From Apostichopus japonicus (taxonomy: Eukaryota; Echinodermata; Holothuroidea; Aspidochirotida; Stichopodidae), in contig NC_092566.1 of NCBI RefSeq assembly GCF_037975245.1, positions 2,106,001-2,170,000 on the forward strand: a stretch of 64,000 bases of DNA. Reading direction: 5' to 3'. The notes under the pieces are model-generated. The model was not told the origin of the DNA. It saw only the letters and a program-made list of their open reading frames with translations, and did no database searches. The position numbers and the translations under genes were made by a program. Positions 1 through 11,165 of the stretch are shown piece by piece (the stretch's first letter is position 1; the number at the start of each line of letters is the position of its first letter).

Positions 1-1278
1 TGATCATCATCACCCTTCCTGAAATATTGTTGTTATTAAAGGAACATAAAGTAGTAAGATTCATACAGTACCATATCACATCAGCTATAGTTCCAAAGAC
101 AAATAGTTTACCTGTCAAGCATTTTATTCCATTGCTTTGATTTGACCTAGAATAAAAACATATATACCAGACAATTACCTTCAAGTGGTGTTAGATATTT
201 CAGGCTCTCTTAATTGAGACGACTCATGGTACGTATTATTGAGAATTAAAAATTAAAAATAAAACTCAAACAGCTTCATAGTCAGTGTACATTAAAGTGA
301 TAATGACATACCCGGGGAGGATGGAGGGTGGGGTGGGTCGGGGGAAGAAGATTCAGCCAAGTAAAGAATATTTAACGTATGTAGCTCTCTCATAGTGTCC
401 TCACAGTCTATATTAAATGTCATCTTTTCAATGTATGAGCATTTAAAATGGTCACCTTGATATTGTTCTTTTTTTGTGTGGAAGTAACATATCAAATGCT
501 AAATGATCTAGTTATTAAGGCGTTGTGACTGTTTACTGTTTAGTCGAACAAACTTGTAAAGCCTTGTCAAATTAGCATCATAATCTATCCAGGTGTTCTA
601 CAGTATTGACTCACAATCCTGATTCAGAAATTTGGAGATACATTTACTGACACTGTGCCTGGTATCATTATAAATTTTGTATATTTATGACTATTTTATT
701 GGGAGGAGTCTATTGTTTTTATCTTAGTTGGAAACGTGTGTGTCAATAGACTGTATGGCATGCATGTATCGATCAGATCAAAACAATGCTATAACTATGC
801 AAAACTACATCTTTAGCATAAATCTTTCCCTATCTAAGGACATACTTCCATTGCGAGACCACCGGTTGTGTAAACAGTGTAATTTGAGCCTCGCTGCAGG
901 GTAAGATGTAGCCTTCAAAGTTCGTGTAGCATTAATAGAGGGCTTGGAAGTTTGTCTCTCATTGGATACTATACTTCCTGTGTAGATAACTGAATGTATG
1001 TACATCTTTACATGGTTGGTATACATAGCAACTAGACCATTTTGTATAGTATGTTGCGATGAGATACCGGATACATTATTCCCTGTGCTGGCCATTTAAT
1101 ATGTTTGAACTAGGAACAAACAATGTTCAAAGAAAAAAGGCATATAATTGGCATGTTTATGGAATTAGAGTGTTTACGGTCTGGATCAGTGCTGGGAATG
1201 GTATGATAACTCTCTGTAATCTGGTTGTAAAGGGTGTTAACTAAGCAAGGACATACACATCACACTTACTGAAGGCAT

Positions 1279-1632
1279 TGAAGACTCGCCCCAAACTGCG
1301 TGCGGCCATCTGAAAAAGTTAACTTTCCGTTGCTTGCAAGTGACGTTTTGTTCGTGTCGCTACAAAATGCAGACAGTACAGTAATATGAAACGTGATACC
1401 TTGTTATCTTTAGCTGGACCTGAGATGTCCATCGCTGTTTCGTTTGTACACTAGTGCTCTGGGTATTGACAGCAGCTGTATGTACTGACTGTACACTAGT
1501 GTCTAATTACCGACGGTAGCACGCTGGCTCTGTGTGTATTTTCTGGGATCAGTGGTGGTGTCTAACAGTTCTGTTACACCGAATTCGAAACTAGGTCAGA
1601 TAACCGGCATTAGACACTTCTTTTTGCACCCT
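1279..1632 (-). repeat. Family-A TIR repeat, copy 1
   Basis: This is about 350 bp and is the reverse complement of copies at 17089-17430 and 52301-52657. The low-coordinate end carries the terminal motif TGAAGACTCGCCCCAAA. At the other end the matching terminal motif is missing: compared with the other copies, about 11 bases (GCGAGTCTTCA) are deleted just before CACCCTTTAA. No coding capacity is seen. It is a non-autonomous, MITE-like element by structure; the parent transposase is unknown. Confidence 0.75.
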
Positions 1633-4499
1633 TTAACCCTTTAACATGCCAATTAGTTTATTGAAAGCTTGTTTAAATATATTTAGTAAATTCTGCCACA
1701 TACTACTTATACATTTCATAATTGCTATAATTCAAATAATATTACACTAACAATAATACCCATTGAGTGGACCCTCTCCCCCCCCCCCCCCTCTCACTGG
1801 ATAAAGTTTAGGCATGATACAGTATGATTCAAATTACATGCATACTGTAAAGTATGTCAGTGAATCCTCTTTCATTTACAGCTCACAGGTTTTCAGTTTG
1901 CACCTATGGATAATATCTTACATGCACTATTAACTAACACAAAGAGAGAGCAGACTATATAAGCCACAACATGCTCTGCTACGGTATTTTAATGTTTTGT
2001 GTAATTTATTTGTTCTTTGGATTACGTCTTTTTTCTTGAGAAGAATCCGTAGTTAATTGTAATGCAAATAATTCGGTAATGTCCATGACATAAACATGTA
2101 GTATACAGGTGAAGTTGTTTATCCAGCTAACAAGATCCAGGGTCTTCAACAAACAAATCACTTACCAGTGAATTGATTGCATAGTCATTTTTCTGTGACC
2201 ACATGTTGTCCTTTCAAATGGATGAGTGGTGAAAAAGTTTCCATTCGTGATGATTCTGCAGTCTCTTTATTGGAAGCTGGAATTGGAATGTACAGCATGG
2301 TTTTACCGTAATAGCTCCATGGCGTTACTTACAGTAATCAAGATTTTCTGTGTACTGTCGATGTAATTTCTCCTGGAAAACAGAACAGCCAATTTGAGTT
2401 TTAAGTATAAATTTATGAGCCCAGCATTTAGTACTATACACAGAGTGACTTGCTGCACTGTGCTAGTGCAGTATTGTATTAAGCCTACAGTGTTTATGTT
2501 CTATTATCTTGATAGTGAAACTGAAATCAATGTAATTAGAAGATTTTTGAATTTTTAATTAAAGGCTGTTGTAAACACCGTCTTTTTAGACTCAATAACA
2601 TGTTTTCAAATTTCAAGACAAATTTCAAAAGGATCAGATGTATTAACAATGATATGTAGGATTGGTATGAGGTTTTAATGAGATGTTGTAGGATTGGCAT
2701 GAGGTAGAACTCCAAAATATTGGACTGTATGTTTTGGAATTTAATACTGACCAACCTTTACATGGAATTTTATTTATGGATCACTTTTCAGGGAAAGAAT
2801 TGACCAAATTGACTGAAGAAGCTGAACTTTTAGTCGTGACACATTATGCAGTATAGCATGGTTCTTCATTACATATACTGTAACAATGAGTTTATGTACA
2901 GCATCCTTCTGATTCATACAGTATGTACAGCATTTGAACACCATACATGGTGAGACTCGTTTTGTGATTAACTATTTCCCTTAATTGATTATTACCCCTT
3001 TGTGCTATAGTTAATTAACCAATTAACTTATCAAATCTCCTCTTTTATTAGTACTGAATAGTTTTAGCATCATAACAGCCGCCCTGCAGACTTGTTGCAT
3101 TAATCTGTAGATCATATGATAGGGGGATTAGGTTACTGTTTTCCAGTGACCAAGGAATTTTTAGAAGGTAAAATTTGAAGTTGTTAAGGGTCTTTTTGAG
3201 TGACAACGTGAAGTGCCAAGGGAGTATCGAATATTTGTACCCTTGGAGGAAGCTAAGGGGGGTTTTGTGAATACACAAATGGGTATCTAGTAAAATTACA
3301 ACCTTTATCTTGTAAATAAACAAAGAAACATGTTGTATGAAAATATCCTTTAGGCTGGTGTAGCTGTACTAGGATGAAAGAAAGTAAAGAGAATTGAGAA
3401 TATGTTACAGCAGGGAGTTGTTTCAGTAACAACTCCCTGGTTACAGTCACAGTAGAGATTATTTCTTAGTTTCTGAATGGAGGGAAAAAACAAAGACATT
3501 TTCTATAATGTTTCCAGGACAGAACAGTGTGAAAAACGCAGCATACACTGATATGAAATGTCAAATAAATTTACATTTTGAAAGAAAGATGCTCAATTTT
3601 ACTGCCCTGAAGTTAGAAAGGGAGAATTAACTTTCCTTTCAGGACAGTTTTAAATGCCTGAGTATGACAACCGTCTTTACATTGTGTTGGTTCACTAACA
3701 GTTGAAAGTATGCTTAATTCCTCTCCTTCGGTGGTACAATACACTCGCCTCCTTTCAACTGTTGTGCACACAGTGTGAGGAAGCATGTCCACCAGAGGCA
3801 ATGTTCTCTGAATAATTGTGAAAAAACTCTGAGTTTTTCTTCTTAATCTCAGCATTTTGCAGGACCTTTGACCCTACTCTGATGATCAGTTCGTGCATAA
3901 TTTCCCAGTCCTTTCCCTCCTTCTTTCTGTTCTGTTTCCCCGCTCCGTTAAATACTTCATTGCTTATGACTTCGCCAAGTAATATTGTACAGTAGGTAAG
4001 GGTTGTACCTGTAAAATTGAATGAGAAATATGACAAGGAACTAGCAGGTTTGTACATTGCATTGAAAGATACAGTGGGCGAAGCTCTATATTTGTTGTGA
4101 CTTGTACAGTACAGTAGCAACAGTGCTGTACGGATAAGGCATTCTAAACCTACTGAATTTATATAACTTCAAAATGCTTGATAGCTTCTTTCAAGAAATC
4201 TTGGTTTTGTTTCTCACCACTTGGAGCATGTTTATTGTGGTTAATCTTAGGGTATTTAAGGAAGCCATGCACAATGAATAGTTAGTCTCTGGAAATCTGT
4301 CTCAGTTCTTAATAAAGTACTTCAGATGTGAACTCTGAAGAGAATTAGTCTTAAAGTGAACAATCATCTTCTAGAATGATACCAAAAGGAATAAACTTCT
4401 TAGGGATTCTTGTTCCTTTGTCATAAAAAGGTGGGTACAGCATTGTCTACTGCAGAATACTGCTCAACCAGGGAGGTGGTCAAAAACTCTTTTCATGTG

Positions 4500-4775
4500 C
4501 GCAGGTGTGTGTCAACCACGGTTGGTATAACCCTGACAAGGGTTATTGTGGTTGACAAGCATGTATCATGTAAGGGTTTCAAACTTCCTGACCGTTGGAA
4601 GACCCATCAGGGATGGGAGGGACTATTGAAAATGGAGTGCATGCTAATATCAAACTTGGAGTACATGGTACAACCAGGGAGCTGCTACATGTTATATGTG
4701 TTGCAGAGCTCCCAAGTGACCACCAGTAGGTGGGTAATTAGTCTCACACCTGATGTCGTTAACCCACCTACCCTC
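4500..4775. repeat. Hairpin-rich segment
   Basis: Two imperfect inverted repeats lie close together. The first (about 4509-4558) pairs GTCAACCAC with GTGGTTGAC around ATAACCCT and AGGGTTAT. The second (about 4727-4770) pairs TAGGTGGGTAA with TTAACCCACCTA. A 125-codon frame covers the segment but resembles no family. It may be a fragment of an interspersed repeat, but no second copy is present in the window. Confidence 0.35.
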
Positions 4776-5186
4776 ACAGTCTACTAAAAATCCCTCATGG
4801 GGCTGAGCCATGTTCCACAAAGTCAAAAAGGCAATTTGAAGAGTTTACAAACAATTCGTGAACGTTACAGTACTAAAAGTTACCATAAAATTGTAAATTA
4901 TTATGGCAATTAATGACATGTGCATGTCACCATTTTGCATGCAGGGGGTCTCGAAATTCCATTTTCTTTTCAAAATGACCAGCATTTGCATCGGGAAAAG
5001 TTGAGAGCTTTGGTGTTGCCACTAAGATCATGTGTGTAGTTTATATGCTGTATGTATGTAACATACTGCATGTGTTGACTATGAACATGGAAGTAATACC
5101 CTCAAATACTTCCATGTTAAGATTTGGCCAGCAGACATAAGAGGGTAGTACTGTAAGTGCTGCTACAACTATCCTTAAATTATGCA

Positions 5187-5367
5187 TTTACTTCACTCCT
5201 CTCTTACCAGTCTCCTACAACACTAACGCACATTTCCTAGTCTACCTAGACGCCACTGTGATAATTTTAGCACTGCACCCCCGATGACCTCTCCTACAGG
5301 TCACCGCGCACTCTCTCTTCCTTCGGAATTTACCAGAATTCCGAAGGAAAACATGTGAGTTTTGGGG
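5187..5367. mobile_element. Decayed DIRS-like terminal remnant 1
   Basis: From 5187 the sequence follows the left terminus of the intact DIRS element at 23941 with many substitutions: TTTACTTC, CTCTCTTACC, TTTCCTA, TCTACCTA, TTTTAGCACTGC and the final TTACCAG are shared. At 5320-5347 an 11-bp perfect inverted repeat (CCTTCGGAATT) surrounds a 6-base spacer. The segment ends in GTGAGTTTTGGGG, which matches the extreme right end of the intact element. It looks like a collapsed, non-autonomous relative with both termini and no interior. Confidence 0.6.
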
Positions 5368-6170
5368 TGTACAGGTTTGTATGTAGTACAAATGTGTCTA
5401 ACAACATGCATGTGTACTTTGTGTACTGCATACTGTACCCTGCGCTATAGCTTCATAAAGTATCCACCTCCTTGTTACGGTTGTAAATAGGTTGATCAAT
5501 GTAAGAGAGCCTTTAAGGTCACATTAATTACTTCCCAGTGGGCTTCTGAAATTTCCCTCCTCCGGGAGTTTTCAAATTAGGAAGTAAGCCATACAGCACT
5601 TCATCAGAGAACTGTCAAGGATTCGGTGTACAGCTAACGGTCTTGTCCCTGGCAGGGAGCCGTGGGCCCATGGGTGACCGTGCTTTATAGGGAAATATCA
5701 CAGCATGTCTCTAAGATAAATTCTTATAATGCCAAGCCATGGTGTTATCAGAATGATCATGATGCACCCATGCAGTTTCGCCGATATACATGTTCAATTT
5801 TAATTCAGGACTAGCCGTGAAACGAAGGTATACTGGAAATTAATTAGAGGGAAGAGATCGCTATGGATGGTGCAGTTGGCTTGAAAGGAAGTCAGCCAGA
5901 CATGTTTAAAGTACGGGTGCCAGAAGTATGCACTCATTCATGACACTAGTACCGAAGATAGAGTTGTGTTTGCCATCCTTCCTTCTCTACATCATGAATT
6001 TTGCAATTAAAGTACTAGCCAATGAAGCATAAATTTGCATTAATTTTTGGTCAGTGTCCGACCAGAACTGATATTAAACTTTCAGGACGATGCATGCCAG
6101 TTGATGTTAGGTCATATACAGTAAGTCATATTGAAATTTCCAATACTGAAAAACAGGATTTAGTGCAATC

Positions 6171-6325
6171 CTCTCTTACCTGACTCAACTCTACTACAGT
6201 AATTGCACCTTCCCATCTTACCTAGCATAATGTATAGGGTAACATGTTAGCACTGCGCACCCTTAACCCCTCCTCTGGGTGACTGCCCATCACCTCCTCT
6301 TCTGATCTACCCCAACAGGTTTGAT
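6171..6325. mobile_element. Decayed DIRS-like terminal remnant 2
   Basis: This is a second diverged match to the 120-bp inverted terminal repeat of the DIRS element at 23957, in the same orientation. Shared blocks include CTCTTACCTG, ATTGCAC, TTAGCACTGCGC, GACTGCCCA, CACCTCCT and TCTAC. Only the ITR part is recognisable. No ORF is associated with it, so it is probably an old solo end or a non-autonomous copy. Confidence 0.6.
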
Positions 6326-6577
6326 GGATACATGTAGGTTTGATAGAGTTCTGAGTGCTTTCACCAAATATTATATTGTCATTTCAAAATCACAAAGTGT
6401 TTGGTTTACAACTAGCCATAGTGGTCTCATGCCTTTTTAAGTGTGGAAAACCTTCAAAAAATCAGCTCTTTTAATAAAAATGTTTCTGTGTATGTCCAAA
6501 ATTAAGTCATTCATCATCCTCCAGTTCACAAACTCTCAACATGTATGGAAATGACTGTTTCAATTTGTTTCCTGCAG

Positions 6578-6732
6578 ATTACAGCCGGAGGAAAGGCTCA
6601 ACAGGCCAACTTGAGAGAGAAGGATGTCATTCTTATGATTAATGGTGAAGATATAGCTGTGTGCACCCATCTGGATGCACAGAACAAAATCAAAGCTGCT
6701 TTTCATGACAACCTTAATCTGAGGACCCAGAG
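6578..6732 (+). CDS. Exon 1 in window: PDZ domain, central and C-terminal part
   Basis: This exon encodes about 51 residues beginning ITAGGKAQQANL and ending NLNLRTQR. The pattern GGKA-QANL-DVI-INGED-THLDAQNKIK is the second half of an ALP/Enigma PDZ domain (strand B3 to helix B and the last strand). The acceptor is TTTCCTGCAG and the donor AG|GTAACG. It enters in phase 0 and leaves two bases (AG) that complete an Arg codon with the next exon. The carboxylate-binding loop must come from an upstream exon that was not found here. An ATG at 6545 lies before the acceptor and is not a credible start. Confidence 0.93.
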
Positions 6733-7794
6733 GTAACGTGAAACCAACAATTTTTGCAATAATTGCCAATATTCTCATGAATCCCACAGTGTCTTATTTG
6801 GTACATCCCTCAGAAAGCTTTGTGTATCTGATCTACATCATGTGGAGGAATTTCCATAAATTGCAGTACTTTTAAATATCAACCTTGTGGAAACTGTGGT
6901 TGTAATGGAATCTTACTGTACACATATATTGTACTTTTAGCAGCTCAATATGACATCACAGATTCACAAAATGGCGGGTCTTATGATATGACTTTGTATG
7001 GTAGCCCTGTATAATATTAGTTCTTCCTTCTGATATTTAGGCCTATATAGGAGACATTCATCATAAAGATGTAGAGATAAATGTTAGTTTACTCGAGTCA
7101 TAAATAAGGCATTTGTTGACATGGAACTTCAGCAACAGGTTTCTATGTGCTGAACTTTCCTTATCTAAAACACTATTGACTTTTCAAGGTCATTAGGAAG
7201 ATATATTTGTATAATGTTGGAAACATAAAGTCATAACCTTACCCTCAATCTGTCTTAACTTCTTCCTTATTGGCAGACTTTGCCAGCCATTCCTGATCAA
7301 TGTACCAACCTCTCAAACATTCCATTTGTAGTATGTCACAACCACTTTCATTGTTAGCTAAAAGAGGGATTTTGGAGTGTCAGGGATATCACTGGCACAT
7401 TGGTGGGAAGTTTTACTGCCTATAGGTTAGAGGTCATGCTTTCCTTCACAACAGGGTGTATACACAGGAAGTTCAATTGCTTAGTGTATTCCTTTGTAAA
7501 AGTTTTAATGTTGTTCTTTTAGTGGCCTGGTGGGAATATTAGTTCTTTATGTGTTTCTTGTGTGGAGGTGGTATTAAATCAACAGAGTAGGTAGACATGC
7601 CCTTAGCTTTCTAACTGCCTTGTAAAGGCCAGAGTGTTTACTTCACTGGTAAATTTGACTCCCCCTCCCCCCCCCACCCATCATGTTTATAAAAGAACCT
7701 CTGGCATCAAGAGTTTAAGGAAGATCACATAGTTACTTTGAATCCAAACAAATTTACAACTGGTGAAGAAAGTTTGGGGAAATTCCGCGAGACC

Positions 7795-7866
7795 GAAGCA
7801 GGGGGGGGCGAGACTTTTGAGATGGGGGCTTTCGCCCCCTGCAACCCCCTCTGGTTACGCCACTGG
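7795..7866 (-). mobile_element. Possible hAT-like transposon end or fragment
   Basis: Read on the minus strand, the segment starts CCAGTGGCGTAACCAGAGGG and continues through a GGGGGCGAAAGCCCCC-type hairpin. The CAGTGGCGTA start resembles the termini of hAT-superfamily and related MITE elements. No second end or target duplication could be fixed, and no transposase frame is present, so the assignment is tentative. Confidence 0.35.
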
Positions 7867-8016
7867 TGGAGGCCTAGTATCAATGCAAGCTGCCCAGCCC
7901 CCTTGTGCAAGTCACTGGTATCCACTATGAAAAGAAATGGATGTAAATTCTTTTTAATTCCGCACTTTATCAACGTAATATTATCGGTAGTAATATTTGT
8001 CTTACCACTATTATAG

Positions 8017-8134
8017 GCCTAGTAATAGTTTCGGTCTCTCGAGGCCTAGTAATAGTTTCGGTCTCGTGGACTTTCGGTCTCGCGGACCTTTGGTCTCGCG
8101 GACCTTCGGTCTCGTGGACCTTCGGTCTTGTGGC
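8017..8134. repeat. Short GGTCTCG-type minisatellite
   Basis: About six imperfect repeats of a 15-17 bp unit (consensus near TTCGGTCTCGCGGACC), preceded by a 27-bp duplicated block starting GGCCTAGTAATAGTTTCGG. It is intronic and GC-richer than the surrounding sequence. Confidence 0.7.
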
Positions 8135-8884
8135 CTGTAACCGAAAGTTTATCCTAAATACCACAATTGCACACAATATCAATTGTTCATTTGTTTACTA
8201 TTAATGTTCAATCAAGATATTATTATCCTGTCTGCCATTTCTTGAGAAAATTGAAAATTTCACTACAGGATATAAATCATTATGAACAGAATGGTTTGAA
8301 ACTAGTTTATAATCATTTCAAAAATGCCTCGAGAATGTCACAAAGTGTGTTTTAAGTTTTGAAACATTGTGGACATTTATAGCATACATTTCTGGTCATA
8401 GAATGGTCATGGTGTTGTTCATCATATATAATCTGTCACATATTTCTGCAAATCAGTTTATAGTATGATGTGTACGAGCTATGTAGTAGCGTTGTACTAC
8501 CCTAATAATGTGACACATGTACATTTACTGTAGACAAGTGTCAATTTCGTGCAGCTGGTTATGTACACAAGTTAACTATATTTACACTATAGTTTCGATT
8601 TATACAGTTCAAAGACATTTCAGGAGAGTGTGAAACTATGACCATTGACAATTGGTATGTTCACATGTTGCAATTCATGCATGGACAGGACGTATATGCT
8701 TGAGCAGTAAAATTGTAGCACAGCTTCAGCATTTGGTTCAAACTAATGGAAAACTTCAATTGTTCACGACGACTAAGTTGCTCGGACAGATCCGCAGATA
8801 ACTGTAGACTGGCACTACTATTGCTGATTCAGTTCTACCTGGATTTTCTTGACAAGCTTCATGAGTTTTGAAGTTTAAAAAATC

Positions 8885-8998
8885 TCCCCTCCCCTCCCCT
8901 CCCCTGCCCTCCCTCTTCCTCCCTTCCCCTCCCCCTCCCCTTCCTCCCCTCCCCCTTCCTCCACTCCACTCCACTCCCCTCCCTCCTCCCCCTCTCCA
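8885..8998. repeat. Polypyrimidine (CCCCT)n tract
   Basis: A run of CCCCTCC and CTCC units lies almost entirely in C and T on the + strand. The apparent proline/serine-rich and glycine/arginine-rich frames across it are products of the simple repeat. Similar tracts lie at 10808-10945, 11951-11988 and 46677-46734. Confidence 0.85.
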
Positions 8999-10807
8999 TT
9001 TGCTTTACCTTACCATTCTATACCTTTACATATACTCAGCCCTTTCCTTTGTCACACAGCTTTAGCTTTTATCAATTTTGAGCAAACGCCTGGATTATAC
9101 CACTGTATATTGTGCGATGTGATTCAAAATTGCCAAACACTAATTGCCCTTCTTCAGCATTATTAAACTGTACTTACAAACCTGTACTCTATTGTGTCAG
9201 AATTGAAGTTATCCCTCAAGAGGAAATCATTCTCCAGTTTCAGTTTTTAACAAAGAATTTTGAAGTGATACGTACTCAAAGTGTGACAAAATAGATACGT
9301 CCTTTTTTTTAGTTTTAATATTTCTCTATTGAAAGCTACTGCACATCAGGGTTCTCTGCTTCAGTATTAGAACCTCAGGTTAAACGATATATCATATATC
9401 TTTTATCTAACACTACTTTTTGTACTGACAGGATTCAAGGGCGGCATTCAATTACATTAACTGGGACAGAACTTGTGACTTTCTCCGCTAACTTTCCCGA
9501 GGGCATGTCTTAATTTGCACAGGACTATATTGAAATCATATTTCCAATCACCCAGCACCAACTCACAATGAGTAACTCGGCCAACAGAATTGGTGAATGA
9601 GTTTTGTTGAGTCATTGTGTAAATATAACCAAATATGGGGATGAATTAGTAGGATTTATCTTATTATAATGAAATCAGAGCAAATACACTAGTGAGGTAT
9701 ATGCATTCAGTTCTTTGAAATGGTTCTGTGGTATGGATGCCTACGAAACTGAAGGCATTGGACTGTACGGTAAATAGTGTTACACTGTGTGTATGCATGT
9801 ATGTACAGTATGTATGTAGTCAAGTTGTATGGGTACATATATTGTTAATTGTTGATAAGTCTGATACAAAGATGGAAGGAAAAGAAGGAAGGGAAGTACT
9901 GTGCTTTAAGACTAACTTCAAGACAACTTTATATTAAACAAGGAAGGCACAGTCTCTCGCAATGATGTGGTAAATGTGTGAGTGTACAGTACAGTACAGT
10001 ACATGCCTCCTTGGCTCCTAACCAAACTGCACACAACTAATTACTAGGAAAACTGTGAGCATAACTTGACCTCTCCATGGAGGGCTACCCTCTGTCAACC
10101 ACATTCACTTCTCTAACAGTTCTGCAATATGCCCTCCACATTATAAATATGTCTACCTAGCGTGTCAGTCTCTGCATATATTTAGGACTGTATTGGTACT
10201 TAAGCCACTTAAACTCTGAACATTTTTGTGTGTATGTATACATGTTGTACCGTATGCAACACAGATGCTATATAGACATCATTTGACTGTTCAAACCAAA
10301 TTACTGTGCAGTACAAAGTACTTATAACCTACATTCATTACTTCCCAATCTGGGTGCCTAGATATATATAGCAAGCTATCATCATATCAAAGATGTGTAT
10401 GGTGTTGAGATTGAGATAAGATAGTTGAAACAACTTTGGAAATGAAAGTTGACACACAAATGTTACAAATTAACCAACAGTACTGCGTTTATCTTCCTAC
10501 TGTGTGCCTACTGTAGGTCTTACCCTACATTCATTGCTAATGGTTTATGTTATACCACTGTTATCTGGTTCTGAAGTAGTCTACCATATAGCTTTGTCTT
10601 ATCAAGGTAAAAATAAAAAAGAATAAGTAATTCCATCATAGAGGGAAGTCCCTAATAAGTTCCTAATATTGCATTACTGTATTAATAGTGTACATGTGTT
10701 ATTGACTGACCCAGCAAATGATACCTCATAGCTACTTACAGTAACGTAACTGTGTTTCTCCTTACTGATGCTCTTGATGTGAATTAAGTGTTTAAACATA
10801 CATTTAA

Positions 10808-10945
10808 TAACCCCTCCCCTCTCTCCGCTCCCCTCTCTCCTTTCCTCTCCTCTCCTCTCCACTTTCCTCTACTCTCTCCTTTCATATCTACCCTCTCTTT
10901 ATTCCTCTCCCCTCTCTTTATTCTTCTCCCCTCTCCTTTCCTCTG
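10808..10945. repeat. Polypyrimidine (CCTCT)n tract
   Basis: A simple CT-rich repeat dominated by CCTCTC and CTTTATTC units, intronic. Frames through it are low-complexity artefacts. Confidence 0.85.
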
Positions 10946-10966
10946 GTATGAGCATTCAAGTATCAT

Positions 10967-11165
10967 AAAGGTCGTTGACCAGTATTGGCCCCCTAGTTTT
11001 AGCTAGCTAAATATTGCTGGAAGTTTTCAAGAGACCTGTCTTTTGAAGCTATAATCCTTGAAATTATTCCCAGCCTTTCATTGAGAGGTATTAAAATTGA
11101 CAATTACGAGTGTGAACGCCCATTTAACGACCTTCTAGCATATTTAGGGGCAATCCTGATTCCCA
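10967..11165. repeat. Family-B TIR repeat, decayed copy
   Basis: The segment starts AAAGGTCGTTGACCAGTATT and ends near CTAGCATATTTAGGGGCAAT. Both ends and the internal phrase GGAAGTTTTCAA match the better preserved copies at 17606-17856 and 53264-53516. The TTAA termini are no longer visible. Confidence 0.55.

Larger units (their letters stand above)
1..6577. other. 5' flank or first intron of the Zasp-like gene
   Basis: No coding exon is supported here. The region should hold, or lie downstream of, the exon with the start codon and the first PDZ strands, but no stretch encoding a WGFRL-GG type motif was found in any frame. It contains a family-A repeat (1279-1632), two decayed DIRS-like termini (5187-5367 and 6171-6325), a C-run near 1780 and a hairpin-rich segment (4500-4775). 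Reading frames of 60 to 125 codons here look random. Confidence 0.6.

Noticed and set aside
8756-9065. Proline/serine- or glycine/arginine-rich small proteins
   Set aside because: Both strands translate a CCCCT simple repeat.
10065-10175. Third DIRS ITR remnant (contains GTCTACCTAG)
   Set aside because: Only a short pyrimidine-rich block matches, and the diagnostic TTAGCACTGC core is absent.
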